Source: JAAZKI01 sp012799905 (GTDB lineage: Bacteria > Verrucomicrobiota > Lentisphaeria > Oligosphaerales > Oligosphaeraceae). From it: 64,000 nucleotides of DNA. A program made the position numbers and the translations under genes. Positions 38,241 to 47,300 of this stretch are shown here, in pieces (the first letter of the stretch is position 1; each line of letters opens with the position of its first letter). Location of the stretch: contig JBMNFR010000006.1 in the NCBI GenBank assembly GCA_050949415.1, positions 186,001 to 250,000 of the forward strand, in the 5' to 3' direction. The notes beneath the pieces are model-generated. The model made no database searches. It was not told the origin of the DNA and saw only the letters and a list, made by a program, of their open reading frames with translations.

Positions 38241-38912
38241 TTAAATCAGGCGGTCGGCCGAGACGTGACACGTCGGAAATATAGCGTCCAATTCTTTCAG
38301 CATCTCCAGGTTTTCGGCGAACTCCTGCTCCAGGGAGCGAAAATCCTCCATCGGCACATGGACGGCGGACAACGGCCTGTTGGTTTCACGGTCATAGACC
38401 AGAAAAACGAGCTTATCCTCGTCGCGATTGGAAAAGTCGAGCAGGAGCTTGTGCTGGAATTTCGATAGCTGCTCCTCGCTGATATTTCGGAACAGCTGGT
38501 ATTTGGCGTACTCGATGAGGCGGTCATCATAGCCGAGAGTGTGCAGCTTGATTTTTTCAATGAAGTCCGGGTAGGTGAAGGTCAGACGCACCTGCGGCCG
38601 TTCGAGGTTTTCGCGGCTGAACACTTCGGTAGCCATGCAATCCACCTCGCGCTCCAGCGCTTCGGTGTTGCCATCCTCCGGCGGTTCAAGCAGATAGACG
38701 ATGAAGGAGGTCTGCCCGTCAAGATACACCAATGGCGTTTCAACCAGGAATTCGGCCTTGCAGTCTGGACAGGTCGCGCGATTCAGGGCGCCAGTCATCA
38801 GCGCCATCAGATGTTTATCGCCCGGACGCAAGGACGACACCACCTCGACCGTAATTGCTTTCCCGCATCGTGGGCATTTTACCCGATGTGTTGACGATGG
38901 CTTGGTAGGCAT
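38241..38912 (-). CDS. CpXC-domain protein
   Basis: A 223-residue protein with an N-terminal zinc-binding pattern, VKCPRCGKAI and TCPDCKAEF, as in the CpXC family. The rest is helical with YPDFIEKIKLHTLGYDDRLIEYAKYQL, typical of that family. Function is unknown. It sits between the kinase and the SUI1-like gene in the same direction, with gaps of 85 and 43 bp. Confidence 0.8.
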   Translation of the reverse strand: MPTKPSSTHRVKCPRCGKAITVEVVSSLRPGDKHLMALMTGALNRATCPDCKAEFLVETPLVYLDGQTSFIVYLLEPPEDGNTEALEREVDCMATEVFSRENLERPQVRLTFTYPDFIEKIKLHTLGYDDRLIEYAKYQLFRNISEEQLSKFQHKLLLDFSNRDEDKLVFLVYDRETNRPLSAVHVPMEDFRSLEQEFAENLEMLKELDAIFPTCHVSADRLI

Positions 38913-38997
38913 GGCGATTTCCTGAAATGCGACTCGGCGGCAAGCGTCATGCCCCTCCGTCTCGGGGGTAATGCCAGCAGCTCCGAATCATACTTTG

Positions 38998-40326
38998 TTA
39001 GTCCATCAGCTTGATGCCTGCTTGTTCGGCTTTTTGGCGCAAGAGATTGAGCAGAACCTCGCATTTGTTGATGCGCAAGTCTCGACGGGGGATGGTGCAG
39101 GCTCGCAGCACCTCAAAGATTGGCGGAACGCTGTTCAGGTCTGGAGCCTCATTGACTACTGGCTGAACGTCGTGGTTGAGATGATACTGCATATCCTGTC
39201 GCGTCTGTCGCTGCAAGAGCATTTCCTGCGGCTGGTTCAGGCTCTTGCCGCCGAAGAACACGGCGAAGGCGACGCCAAGGGCAAAGATGTCGGTACCCTC
39301 GTCCAGGGTGTCTTTGCAGATTTGTTCCGGCGACAGATAGCCCGAGGTTCCAGTGATGGCTCGCGGTCGATGGCCGCTGGGGACTGACACGCCAAAGTCG
39401 ATGAGTTTGACTTGATCGCGGACTAGCATGAAGTTCGATGGCTTGATGTCGAGGTGAATCAGCTTTTTCTGATGCATGAAGGCAACCGCCTTGATGGCGC
39501 GATAGAACACGTTGACCTTGTCGGTCAGGGTCAAGGTTCTGCTTAGGATTTTGTCGCCAAGGTCATGCCCGGTCAGGTATTCCATGATCAGGTCATAGCC
39601 CAGTTCCAGACCCATGCGGCTGATGCGGCGGAGGGCATAGATATGCACGGTCGGGGTGTCGTCCTCGGAATAGAGCAGTTTCGACACGTTGAATTCATTC
39701 TGAATGTGCCGCAGCTTGGTGCGATAGGAGACTTTTTCCAGGCGTTCTTCCTGGTTCCTGGTGATGGAGTCCCCAAGCCATTTGTTGACGGAATTGCGCA
39801 CCGCTTTGACGCAGATCAGGTGACCGTCGCACTTGGCTCGATAGAGGACGCTCTCGGCGCCGCGTGCAATCATGTGCTCCAGGCGATATTTCTCGTTGCT
39901 GACCAGCTCTCGGATGGCATTGTGGGGCGGCAGAGTGATTTTACGGGAGGCAGTAGGGGGCAGCTCCTGCGTGTCATCTATCCCACGAGAGACCTTCCGG
40001 GCTGGCGCATCCTGGTTTTCGGCCTGGGCGTCAGAGCCATTGTGGCTTGCGCTTGAGCCGTCCCCGTCCTTATCAGCATGTTCCGAGTTTTCGGTTTTAT
40101 TCAGGTTGATGTAGACGCGCTTCCCGCTTTCAGGAATTATCGGCGCGTCCGCAGCTTTCTGGGCCTCGGCTGCCGGCGGGGCGGCTTCCTGCTTGCCTTG
40201 CTGTTCAGCCTCCGCTGACAGCGAAATATATGTACGGTCTTCCGGCGAGGGCAGAATCAGCTCTTCATTTCCTGACGTTTCCGGTTCACCAGCTCGTCCC
40301 TTGTTATCGGTCATCGTCGCCACCAT
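38998..40326 (-). CDS. Serine/threonine protein kinase
   Basis: A 442-residue eukaryotic-type kinase. The N-terminal 130 residues are disordered and hold two similar motifs (RTYISL near 31, KRVYINL near 69). The kinase domain starts near 145: lysine in ICVKAV (K174), catalytic HLDIKPSN (H291, D293, K295, N298), DFG at 310-312, TSGYLSPEQ near 327. The HRD arginine is replaced by leucine, so activation-loop phosphorylation is probably not needed. No membrane segment. ATG 40314 is an alternative start. It lies 112 bp after the tubulin-like gene; substrate unknown, with the neighbouring proteins the natural candidates. Confidence 0.88.
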   Translation of the reverse strand: MVATMTDNKGRAGEPETSGNEELILPSPEDRTYISLSAEAEQQGKQEAAPPAAEAQKAADAPIIPESGKRVYINLNKTENSEHADKDGDGSSASHNGSDAQAENQDAPARKVSRGIDDTQELPPTASRKITLPPHNAIRELVSNEKYRLEHMIARGAESVLYRAKCDGHLICVKAVRNSVNKWLGDSITRNQEERLEKVSYRTKLRHIQNEFNVSKLLYSEDDTPTVHIYALRRISRMGLELGYDLIMEYLTGHDLGDKILSRTLTLTDKVNVFYRAIKAVAFMHQKKLIHLDIKPSNFMLVRDQVKLIDFGVSVPSGHRPRAITGTSGYLSPEQICKDTLDEGTDIFALGVAFAVFFGGKSLNQPQEMLLQRQTRQDMQYHLNHDVQPVVNEAPDLNSVPPIFEVLRACTIPRRDLRINKCEVLLNLLRQKAEQAGIKLMD

Positions 40327-40438
40327 GTAAACTTATGCTTTGCGGGGCGCGTCGTCGCTTTGACGTCAAGCCCGCACTTGCTTTTCCCTCGGCTCAATCT
40401 GGCTCCCCTGCCCCCGCGTCTGCTCCGGCTTTGCGAGC

Positions 40439-41536
40439 TCACAATTTCCCCAGCCGCCGCAGCGTTGCCAGCACCTCTTCGCCTTCGCCGCGCTGCTTGA
40501 CAGCCCGGCGGGCCTCCTTCTCCAGATTGACTTCCATTTTCTCCAGTTCAACCCACTGGTCAAGCGATTTTTTCACCTTCGCCTGGGCGTGACCCTCGCT
40601 GATACGGTTGAAATCGTCAACCAGTTCGGCCGGCTTGCGCGAATACAGCAGCGACACGGTTACTTGCGGTTTCTGGCGATCCGGGTTTTCGATCACGCTA
40701 TAGATCGGCGACACGTCTTTGCTGGCAAAATACTGCAAGATCTCGTAGAACAGCGTCGGATCACCGCCTTTCGGCACCTCAAGGAGGAAAAGCGCTTCAA
40801 TGGCGGCTTCAGGCTCCAGCAGATACGGGTTGCTGTTTGCATCCAGCTGCTCGCCAAAAGGCTTCTTGGGGTCATAGTCGAAATAGGTGAAATGGTTGAA
40901 GTAGGGCTTGGACATGAACAGAGCAAAATCCTCGTGGTCAATATGCCCGTCCAACAGGCGATACTTGTCATTCTTGTCAGGAATCGACAGGAACACCCGC
41001 AGCGAGTCGACCAGTTCCTGGTTGTAGTGCTCCTCGGATACCTTTTCCTCGAATTTCTTCTTATTGCTGAATAGGAAGATGTTGCCGGTGTTGCCGCTGT
41101 CAATGGCAGCGGCCAGGGGGCCGGTCAAAAATTCGATGGTGTTGTTGACGAATTCGCTTGATTCCAGCTTTGCGTAGGGTAGAATCAGGCCAAAGCTGGT
41201 CTTGTCCGCCGTTGCAATGTCACTGGCCTTGGTCAGGTCATTGAGAATTCCGGTGGTGATGCCGTTGCCGGTGCCGCCGCCGGTCGAGCTGAAGACCACG
41301 TCGCCCTGCGCCATGTCCAGCAGCTCGCGCCGAATAGATTGGTAGGCGTCATGGCCGATCTCAGGATTCATGCGAGACCCCTTGAACTGCCCGCGAGCGG
41401 CATGCACACTGGCCAGGATGCGACGTCCCCCGCCCGGAACCTTGTTCAGCTCCGTTTCTGAGACGTTCACCAGCACCGCGCCATTGTCCAGCTTTGCCGC
41501 AATCTTGCTGCCTGCTCCGCCAATTCCGATTGTCAT
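40439..41536 (-). CDS. FtsZ/tubulin-superfamily GTPase
   Basis: A 365-residue protein with the GTP-binding layout of FtsZ/tubulin: T1 loop GIGGAGSK (4-11), NPEIGHDAY (57-65) at the T3 position, signature STGGGTGNGIT (84-94), and a T7-like HIDHEDF (198-204) that keeps both aspartates of the NxDxxD pattern while changing the first residue to His. LFSNKKKFEE (155-164) matches the helix before the H7 core. The C-terminus is charged. It is diverged from housekeeping FtsZ. Its start overlaps the stop of the winged-helix gene (ATGA), as in TubZ/TubR and similar modules. A partner in segregation or a filament-forming regulator is inferred. Confidence 0.85.
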   Translation of the reverse strand: MTIGIGGAGSKIAAKLDNGAVLVNVSETELNKVPGGGRRILASVHAARGQFKGSRMNPEIGHDAYQSIRRELLDMAQGDVVFSSTGGGTGNGITTGILNDLTKASDIATADKTSFGLILPYAKLESSEFVNNTIEFLTGPLAAAIDSGNTGNIFLFSNKKKFEEKVSEEHYNQELVDSLRVFLSIPDKNDKYRLLDGHIDHEDFALFMSKPYFNHFTYFDYDPKKPFGEQLDANSNPYLLEPEAAIEALFLLEVPKGGDPTLFYEILQYFASKDVSPIYSVIENPDRQKPQVTVSLLYSRKPAELVDDFNRISEGHAQAKVKKSLDQWVELEKMEVNLEKEARRAVKQRGEGEEVLATLRRLGKL

Positions 41537-41895
41537 GTTTTCGCGTGCTCCTCTAGATAACCGGATGCCCGGGGGACAAAACGCCCGCTTAGCACCAGCG
41601 CTTCCAAAGCCTTGGCGCCATAGGTGGTGATAAATATGTTCTTGCGATTCCGCTCTTCCCGGATTTCAATGAAGCACAAGGCAGCCAAAGACTCTACAAT
41701 CGCTACCGCAGTCTGCTTCGTACGAGTAATCCCAAGACGCTTCATGTCGTCAAATGTATTCGTAATGTTGTAGCGACAGTCTAAATCCTCGCCCTGGGCA
41801 GCCCAGTACATCACGAGAAAATGAGCCTCGCCAAGACGTTGAGTCTGCAGCTCAAACAGCTTGCTGAAATCATCGGTTGTCAGCTCACGGCCCAT
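41533..41895 (-). CDS. Small winged-helix DNA-binding protein
   Basis: A 120-residue protein with a winged-helix pattern: TNTFDDMKRLGITRTKQTAVAI as helix-turn-helix, then a strand-wing-strand (FIEIREERNRKNIFITTYG). Size and position before a tubulin-like gene recall TubR, but sequence alone does not prove homology. The stop overlaps the start of the GTPase gene. Direct decamer repeats 285-345 bp upstream are a candidate binding site. A ribosome site before the ATG is weak. Confidence 0.65.
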   Translation of the reverse strand: MGRELTTDDFSKLFELQTQRLGEAHFLVMYWAAQGEDLDCRYNITNTFDDMKRLGITRTKQTAVAIVESLAALCFIEIREERNRKNIFITTYGAKALEALVLSGRFVPRASGYLEEHAKT

Positions 41896-42180
41896 CTAGT
41901 CAACAAAACTCCACCTACACGGCAAAATCCATTTTACCAGAAATAAAAGTCTAATCATGCCAATAACGGTCGACGCCTGCCAAAACAAACAACTTCCGGC
42001 GTCAGCTATAGCATACTACACTTTGTTACACACGCAAACGAAAACCACGAGCTTTTTCAATTATTTCAGCATTTTTTCCAGTAATAACAGCAAGCCGAAA
42101 ACAACGCGATCGCGCCCACAATGTATTGATTATGAAGGTATTAACTAATATGAAAACACCTTCTCAAGCCGATAATATAT
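41896..42180. other. Upstream region of the tubulin-like operon
   Basis: An AT-richer stretch without a gene. It should contain the operon promoter; none was fixed. It contains another TACTACACT element near 42013. Confidence 0.4.
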
Positions 42181-42240
42181 ATACTTCACTACACTACACT
42201 ATAGTAAAGTATAGTTTAGTATAGTGTAGTGTAGTATGTA
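42181..42240. promoter_or_regulatory. Decamer iterons with flanking palindrome
   Basis: Three exact-phase 10-bp units, ATAGTAAAGT, ATAGTTTAGT, ATAGTGTAGT (42201-42230), follow ACTACACTACACTATA, which is the reverse complement of TATAGTGTAGTGTAGT at 42220-42235. The site is both directly repeated and palindromic, with one unit per helical turn. It is a likely operator or centromere-like site for the winged-helix protein; that is inference. Confidence 0.6.
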
Positions 42241-42272
42241 TTGGCAGGGTGGGGGTGAGCTGCCATAAGTAG

Positions 42273-42625
42273 ACCCCATCCAATTTTTCAAAGCGGCGCT
42301 TATGTGTCACCCCTGGCGGGGCTCAAAATTATTATACGCCTCACCCAGGGCTGCGCCGGGCCTGATGGCCCGGCTTACCCTGGGCTTTTATGTGTCGCCC
42401 TAAGGGCTTTTGCCGCTTTGCGGCTGTTGTGGACGTGGTGGACTGGGTGGACGTTGTGGACGGCGGCTGATGTGCGTCGTACTGGCGGGCGGCCTGAAGG
42501 GCCAGCAATATAAAGGCCCAGGGTGAGCGCAGCGCAGCCCTGGGGGAAGGTGGAATGTCATTGGGAGCCCTAAAGGGGCGAGACATAAATTTAGGTTGTG
42601 GACGGCACAGTCCACTCTTAGGGTT
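42273..42625. repeat. MITE-like repeat, family A, copy 4
   Basis: Starts near CCCATCCAATTTTTC and carries the common inverted ends and nested palindromes. The right end (CGAGACATAA) has diverged. Confidence 0.85.
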
Positions 42626-43116
42626 ATAAAAACAACCCTACAAAAAATCAGTGTTCATCTGTGTCCATCCGTGGTTTAAAAATAGGTTGTAGACGGCAGT
42701 CCACCCTAAAGACGGCGTGGGCAATGGCTGTCGTATTATGGTTCTTCGATTCTTCGCCTCTGCCTTGCAGGCTTGGTGGCGTCAACGGCTGAGCAAAGGA
42801 AGGCTGTTTGTCTTGGTGTCCTGAATACTGAATGCAGAATGTTGGCATTTGCCAATAAACTTTCAATTCTGTACGTTTTGCTAATCTCGGCGGGATAGGC
42901 TTCAGCAGGCGTTGTCTTGCTCGCTGAGCCAAGGCGGTTTGTGACGCGAAAAAAGTTTTGCCAAGCCAAAAATTTTATTGCTGTGGAATTTTTTGCTTGC
43001 GGATGTCGACATGGGAATTATATTGGCAAGACCTTTCCAGCCGCATGCCATGATGCGCTTACGGAACCCGGCAATTGTTTTACGAGGCGGGGAGTGACAT
43101 AACAACCAGGTGAACC
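42626..43116. other. Non-coding interval
   Basis: A phrase like TGTTCATCTGTGTCCATCCG at about 42651-42670 is a short dispersed repeat. The remainder shows no convincing gene. Confidence 0.4.
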
Positions 43117-43872
43117 ATGACCGAGCCAGCAAACATCTATGAAGACATCGTCGTGCGGGTGCTTGACGTCAAGCGCTATTACGGCTCGGGCGAGGCCGTG
43201 ACCAAGGCCTTGGATGGCATTTCCCTGGACATTTACCGCGGCGAATATTTGTCGATCATGGGGCCTTCGGGTTCTGGCAAAAGCACTTTGTTCAATATGA
43301 TTGGCGGGATTGATTCGCCGACCGAGGGCATGGTCTTCATGGATGAAATCGACCTGGCGCAGCTGGATTCTTTTGAATTGGCCTGGATGCGTTGCCACAA
43401 AATCGGCTATATTTTCCAATCCTATAATATCCTACCGGTGCTCACGGCGCTGGAGAATGTGACGCTGCCGATGATTTTCGCAGGTCTGAGCGCGGATGAC
43501 GCCCGCACCAAAGCCGCTAAGATTTTGACCAAGGTCGGGCTGGGCGAACGGCTCTTTCACCGGCCTTTTGAACTGTCTGGCGGACAGCAGCAGCGCGTCG
43601 CCGTCGCCCGCGCTATTGCCAATGACCCGGTCATCATCCTGGCTGATGAGCCGACTGCCAATCTCGACGTCGACACCGGCCGGGAAATGATCGGCCTGCT
43701 CAAGCAGTTATGCGAAAGAGACGGCGTGACCGTCATCTCAGCCACCCATGACATGAAGATGTTGGACGTTTCGGACCGCATCCTGTGGATTCGGGACGGC
43801 AAGGTCGACCGACTCGAACGCCGGGGGGACCTTGAGATCAAAATCGGCCATATCGACGGCAATATCCTGTAA
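43117..43872 (+). CDS. ABC transporter ATP-binding protein (LolD/MacB type)
   Basis: A 251-residue ATPase with GPSGSGKST (Walker A), FELSGGQQQRVAVARA signature, VIILADEPT (Walker B) and a SATHD H-loop. The subgroup is that of LolD/MacB/FtsE, which pair with FtsX-type permeases such as the giant permease two genes downstream. AGGTGA precedes the ATG. It opens the envelope operon. Confidence 0.92.
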   Translation: MTEPANIYEDIVVRVLDVKRYYGSGEAVTKALDGISLDIYRGEYLSIMGPSGSGKSTLFNMIGGIDSPTEGMVFMDEIDLAQLDSFELAWMRCHKIGYIFQSYNILPVLTALENVTLPMIFAGLSADDARTKAAKILTKVGLGERLFHRPFELSGGQQQRVAVARAIANDPVIILADEPTANLDVDTGREMIGLLKQLCERDGVTVISATHDMKMLDVSDRILWIRDGKVDRLERRGDLEIKIGHIDGNIL

Positions 43873-43981
43873 GCCAGCCAAGACGTACCTCTGATTCCAA
43901 ATGCGCGGGTCGGGCGGCCAGAAAAACAACGACAGTACAGCGACGGCTGCGGCCGATTAGTTTTAAGGAGTAAAAGAATCA

Positions 43982-44335
43982 ATGCCGGAGAAGAACCCCA
44001 TTGACCGCCGGCAGGCATTGCGCAGCATCCCAGCCATCTGCCCAGGTGTGACCTTTGCCAAAGAGCCAGACGGACGCCTGATGGTGATGGTGCCAGTCAA
44101 GCGCCGACGTGGCTTTTTCGGGCGTTTCCAAGCCCCGGTCACAACAAAGCGGATTCGGCTGGACGAGATCGGCGCTTTTGTCATCGGACAGGTCAACGGG
44201 GAGCGCTCGGTCGAAGAGATCGTGGACGCCTTTATCGCCCGCTATCGCAGCAACCGTCGGGAAGCAGAGTTGAGCCTGGCGGACTTCCTCAAATCGTGTG
44301 CGCAACGCAACATCATAGCCATCGGGATACGTTAA
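43982..44335 (+). CDS. PqqD-like protein
   Basis: A 117-residue protein matching the PqqD fold: IRLDEIGAFVIGQVNGERSVEEIVDAF and a helix SLADFLKSCAQRNII. PqqD-family proteins are peptide-recognition elements in RiPP pathways but also occur alone. No precursor peptide or radical-SAM gene was found beside it. AAGGAG precedes the ATG; the stop is 3 bp before the next start. Confidence 0.75.
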   Translation: MPEKNPIDRRQALRSIPAICPGVTFAKEPDGRLMVMVPVKRRRGFFGRFQAPVTTKRIRLDEIGAFVIGQVNGERSVEEIVDAFIARYRSNRREAELSLADFLKSCAQRNIIAIGIR

Positions 44336-44338
44336 ATC

Positions 44339-47300
44339 GTGTTTTTCCACAAATCCTTACTGATCGCATTAGTGGCGGCAATTCTGCCGCTGTTGCCGAC
44401 GGTGTCGGCAGCCGACTTCAACTTAGTTGCCGAATGGGAGGCGTTGTTTGGCGGGGTCGCCAGCCGCCTGCCCGGGTCGCCGGGGAATTTAGAGGTCGAA
44501 AAGCGGGTAGCCGCTCGCTTTGAGGCCAGCGGCCTGGAGCATGGCGAGATGGTCTTCACAGCGCCGGCCTTCATCCCAGGAAAAGCCTCCATTACTCTTG
44601 ACAACGGGGCGACGTACCCGCTGATGACATTGCACCCGACCTTGTACCGGCCCGGCAATTTTAAGCAGCGCTCCTTCCGGGCGCCACTGCGGGACGGCGG
44701 TCGCGGCACTGAACAGGACCTCGGCCGACTGAACGGACAATCCCTGCAGGGAGCAATCGTCCTGCTTGATTTCGACTGCGGCGAGGAATGGCAGCGTTTC
44801 CTGCGCTTCGGAACGATTGGATTTATCTTTATTGACAGCAGCAATGACTCGCATGCCCAGGCGGCTGCTAAAATCTTCGGCACGGAAGCCGCTGTCCCGC
44901 GTTACTTAATCAGCGCAGAGCAGGGCGCGGCGCTCCGGCAGACATTGGCGGAAAAGACGATAACCGCACAGATTGACGCCGAACCCTCCCGCTGGGAAAA
45001 TCGCGATCTGCGCAATCTCTGGGCCATTGTCCCGGGGAGCAGTGACGAATTGTCCGGCGAAGTGATGCTGATTACAGCGCCGCTTGACAGCAACTGCGTC
45101 GTCCCAGAATTGGGGCAGGGCGCTCAGGACGGCGCCAATCTGCTTATGCTCATGCGTCTGTTTGACGAATTTCGCGCCAATCCGCCGGCGCGCACCGTTC
45201 TTTTCTGCGCTGTCAACGCGCATACCCAGAACTACCTCGGCGAACGCATCCTCGCCTGGAATCTGCTGGTGCCGCGCCTGACCGTGGAAAAAGCCCTTGA
45301 CGCCATCAACAATGACCTCCGCACCGAGGAAATGCTGCTCGGCCACTACAGCACCCTGAACCTCAACCCGCCGACGCAGGAAGACGAGGCTTTCCTCATC
45401 CGCCTTCGCGACTTGATTGACGCCAGCACCGGCAAGAATTTCTCGGTCAAGGAGCCGGTTGTCGACCTGGCCCGCCGCGAAGTCAACTCCTTGAAAGCCA
45501 AGCAGCTGCATCTGAACCGAGAAAACTTGCCGCCAGAGGTTTTGCAGGAGCGAACTGCGGCCATCGAAAAGCACCGGAGCCACTACGTCAATGTCCTGAC
45601 GCTGTTTAACAAGGTCGGCATCAGAACCGCGCTCAGCGACCTTGATGAAATGGAACTCGACATTCTGCGCGGCTACATCAACGAAATCATCAGCACCAGA
45701 ACGGCCTGGTCGGAGAAGAATCGCCGGGAGATTGCCCGCAGCGGCGCCAACAACGCCATCCGTGACGTCCTTGGGGTCAAGACCGTCAAACTGGCGTTAT
45801 GCCTGGAGTTGACCTGGACCAATAACAACCTTGGCCTGGCCGCCAATGACGTCAACGGGGTTGCCCGCTGGCAGCACAAATTCGGTATGAACGTCGCCGC
45901 CTTGGCGGCCGAGTTGCCGGAACTGGCGGAAAACCGCTCCTCTATTCGCTTTGTTGACGGCATGACGCGCCAGGGCGGTCTGCCGGAAGGACACTATTTC
46001 CCGAAGAGTTCGAATACGGTGACCGTGTTTCAAGCAGCCGATGGCCTGCCGACGTTTGCGCTGCGCAACGCCTTCAGCGACTACGGCCGCCTGTTCACTA
46101 CCGGCGACACCTTTGACAAGCTGAACCAGGAACGAGTGCAGGATTCAATCAGGTTGACGGCCAGCCTGGTTCGCGCCCTGCTGGAGGACCCGCTGGTCAC
46201 CAGCCCGTCTGAACTGCCGCGAGCCACAGCACCTGCCAATATCTGGACAGCGGCCTGGGGCGTCCAAGTCAAGGCGTTCAAATTCGATGACTTTTCCGCT
46301 TCGGTTCTGCCGCAGCTGCCAGTGCCCGGGACGATGCTGGTTCTGCAAGACCCGCGTGATTTTGAGACGCCGCTGCGCTCCGGCAATGTGACCACCGGCT
46401 ACCTGGCGCTGACAGATGCGCGCGCCACGGCCTCGTTCCAGGCTGTCACCGCCGCCAACTTGCAGCCTAACGCATACCACTATGACCCCGACTTCACGAC
46501 GGTGCTGCACGTCATTGACGCCGGTGACGCGGAAAATAAAATGAGTTCGACGATTCATCGCGGCACCATGACCAAAACCCTGGCTCTGTTCCAGGGCATA
46601 GAGTACCCCATCTACACCCGCGACAACCCGGCCACCATCGCGGTTACGCCAATCACCGAACATTCGTTCCTCGTCCTCAATGGACGACTTAACAACGCAC
46701 CGAAGAAATTCGGCTTGTCCGGCATCAGTTCGACGTTTTCGAAGAAGACGTACAACCGCATGAGCGGTCCAGCCTCGGTGTACATGGAGGTGGGCGAGCC
46801 GTTGAAGCTGCTCACTTCAGAGCGGATAATGGCCTTGAACACCACGGAGGACGATCCCGAAGGCGACGGCTTCATGCGCTCGGAGCAACTGGGAAGCGAC
46901 CTGTTCGCGACCGCAGTCGTCGATATGTCGCGCCTGAACCACGACCGCATGGAGAAGTTGCGCGGCACTTCAGACGAACTGGCGCGGATTTTCCTGGAGC
47001 GAGGGGACGAAGCAATCACCCAGTTCAAGGATGCCCGCTCGAAGCTCGACTGGCTCGGATACCTGCGCCACCTGCATCTGGCGGTGGGCGCCCAGTTGAA
47101 AGCCTATAAGCGCATGACCGACATCACCAACGACATGCTCAAGGCCGTCGTCTTCTACCTCGCCTTGATGCTCCCCTTCTGCTTTTTCATGGAAAAATTG
47201 CTCTTTAAGTTCAAGCGCATTGAGCAGGAGATGCTGGCCTTTGCCGGTATGTTCGTGCTGACCTTCCTGGTCTTCCGGGGCATCCATCCGGCCTTCCGGG

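Noticed and set aside
42181..42240. Plasmid replication iterons
   Set aside because: No replication initiator gene is near, and the flanking gene content is chromosomal in type.
42648..42969. Small minus-strand frames
   Set aside because: They cross short dispersed repeats and have no ribosome site or domain.
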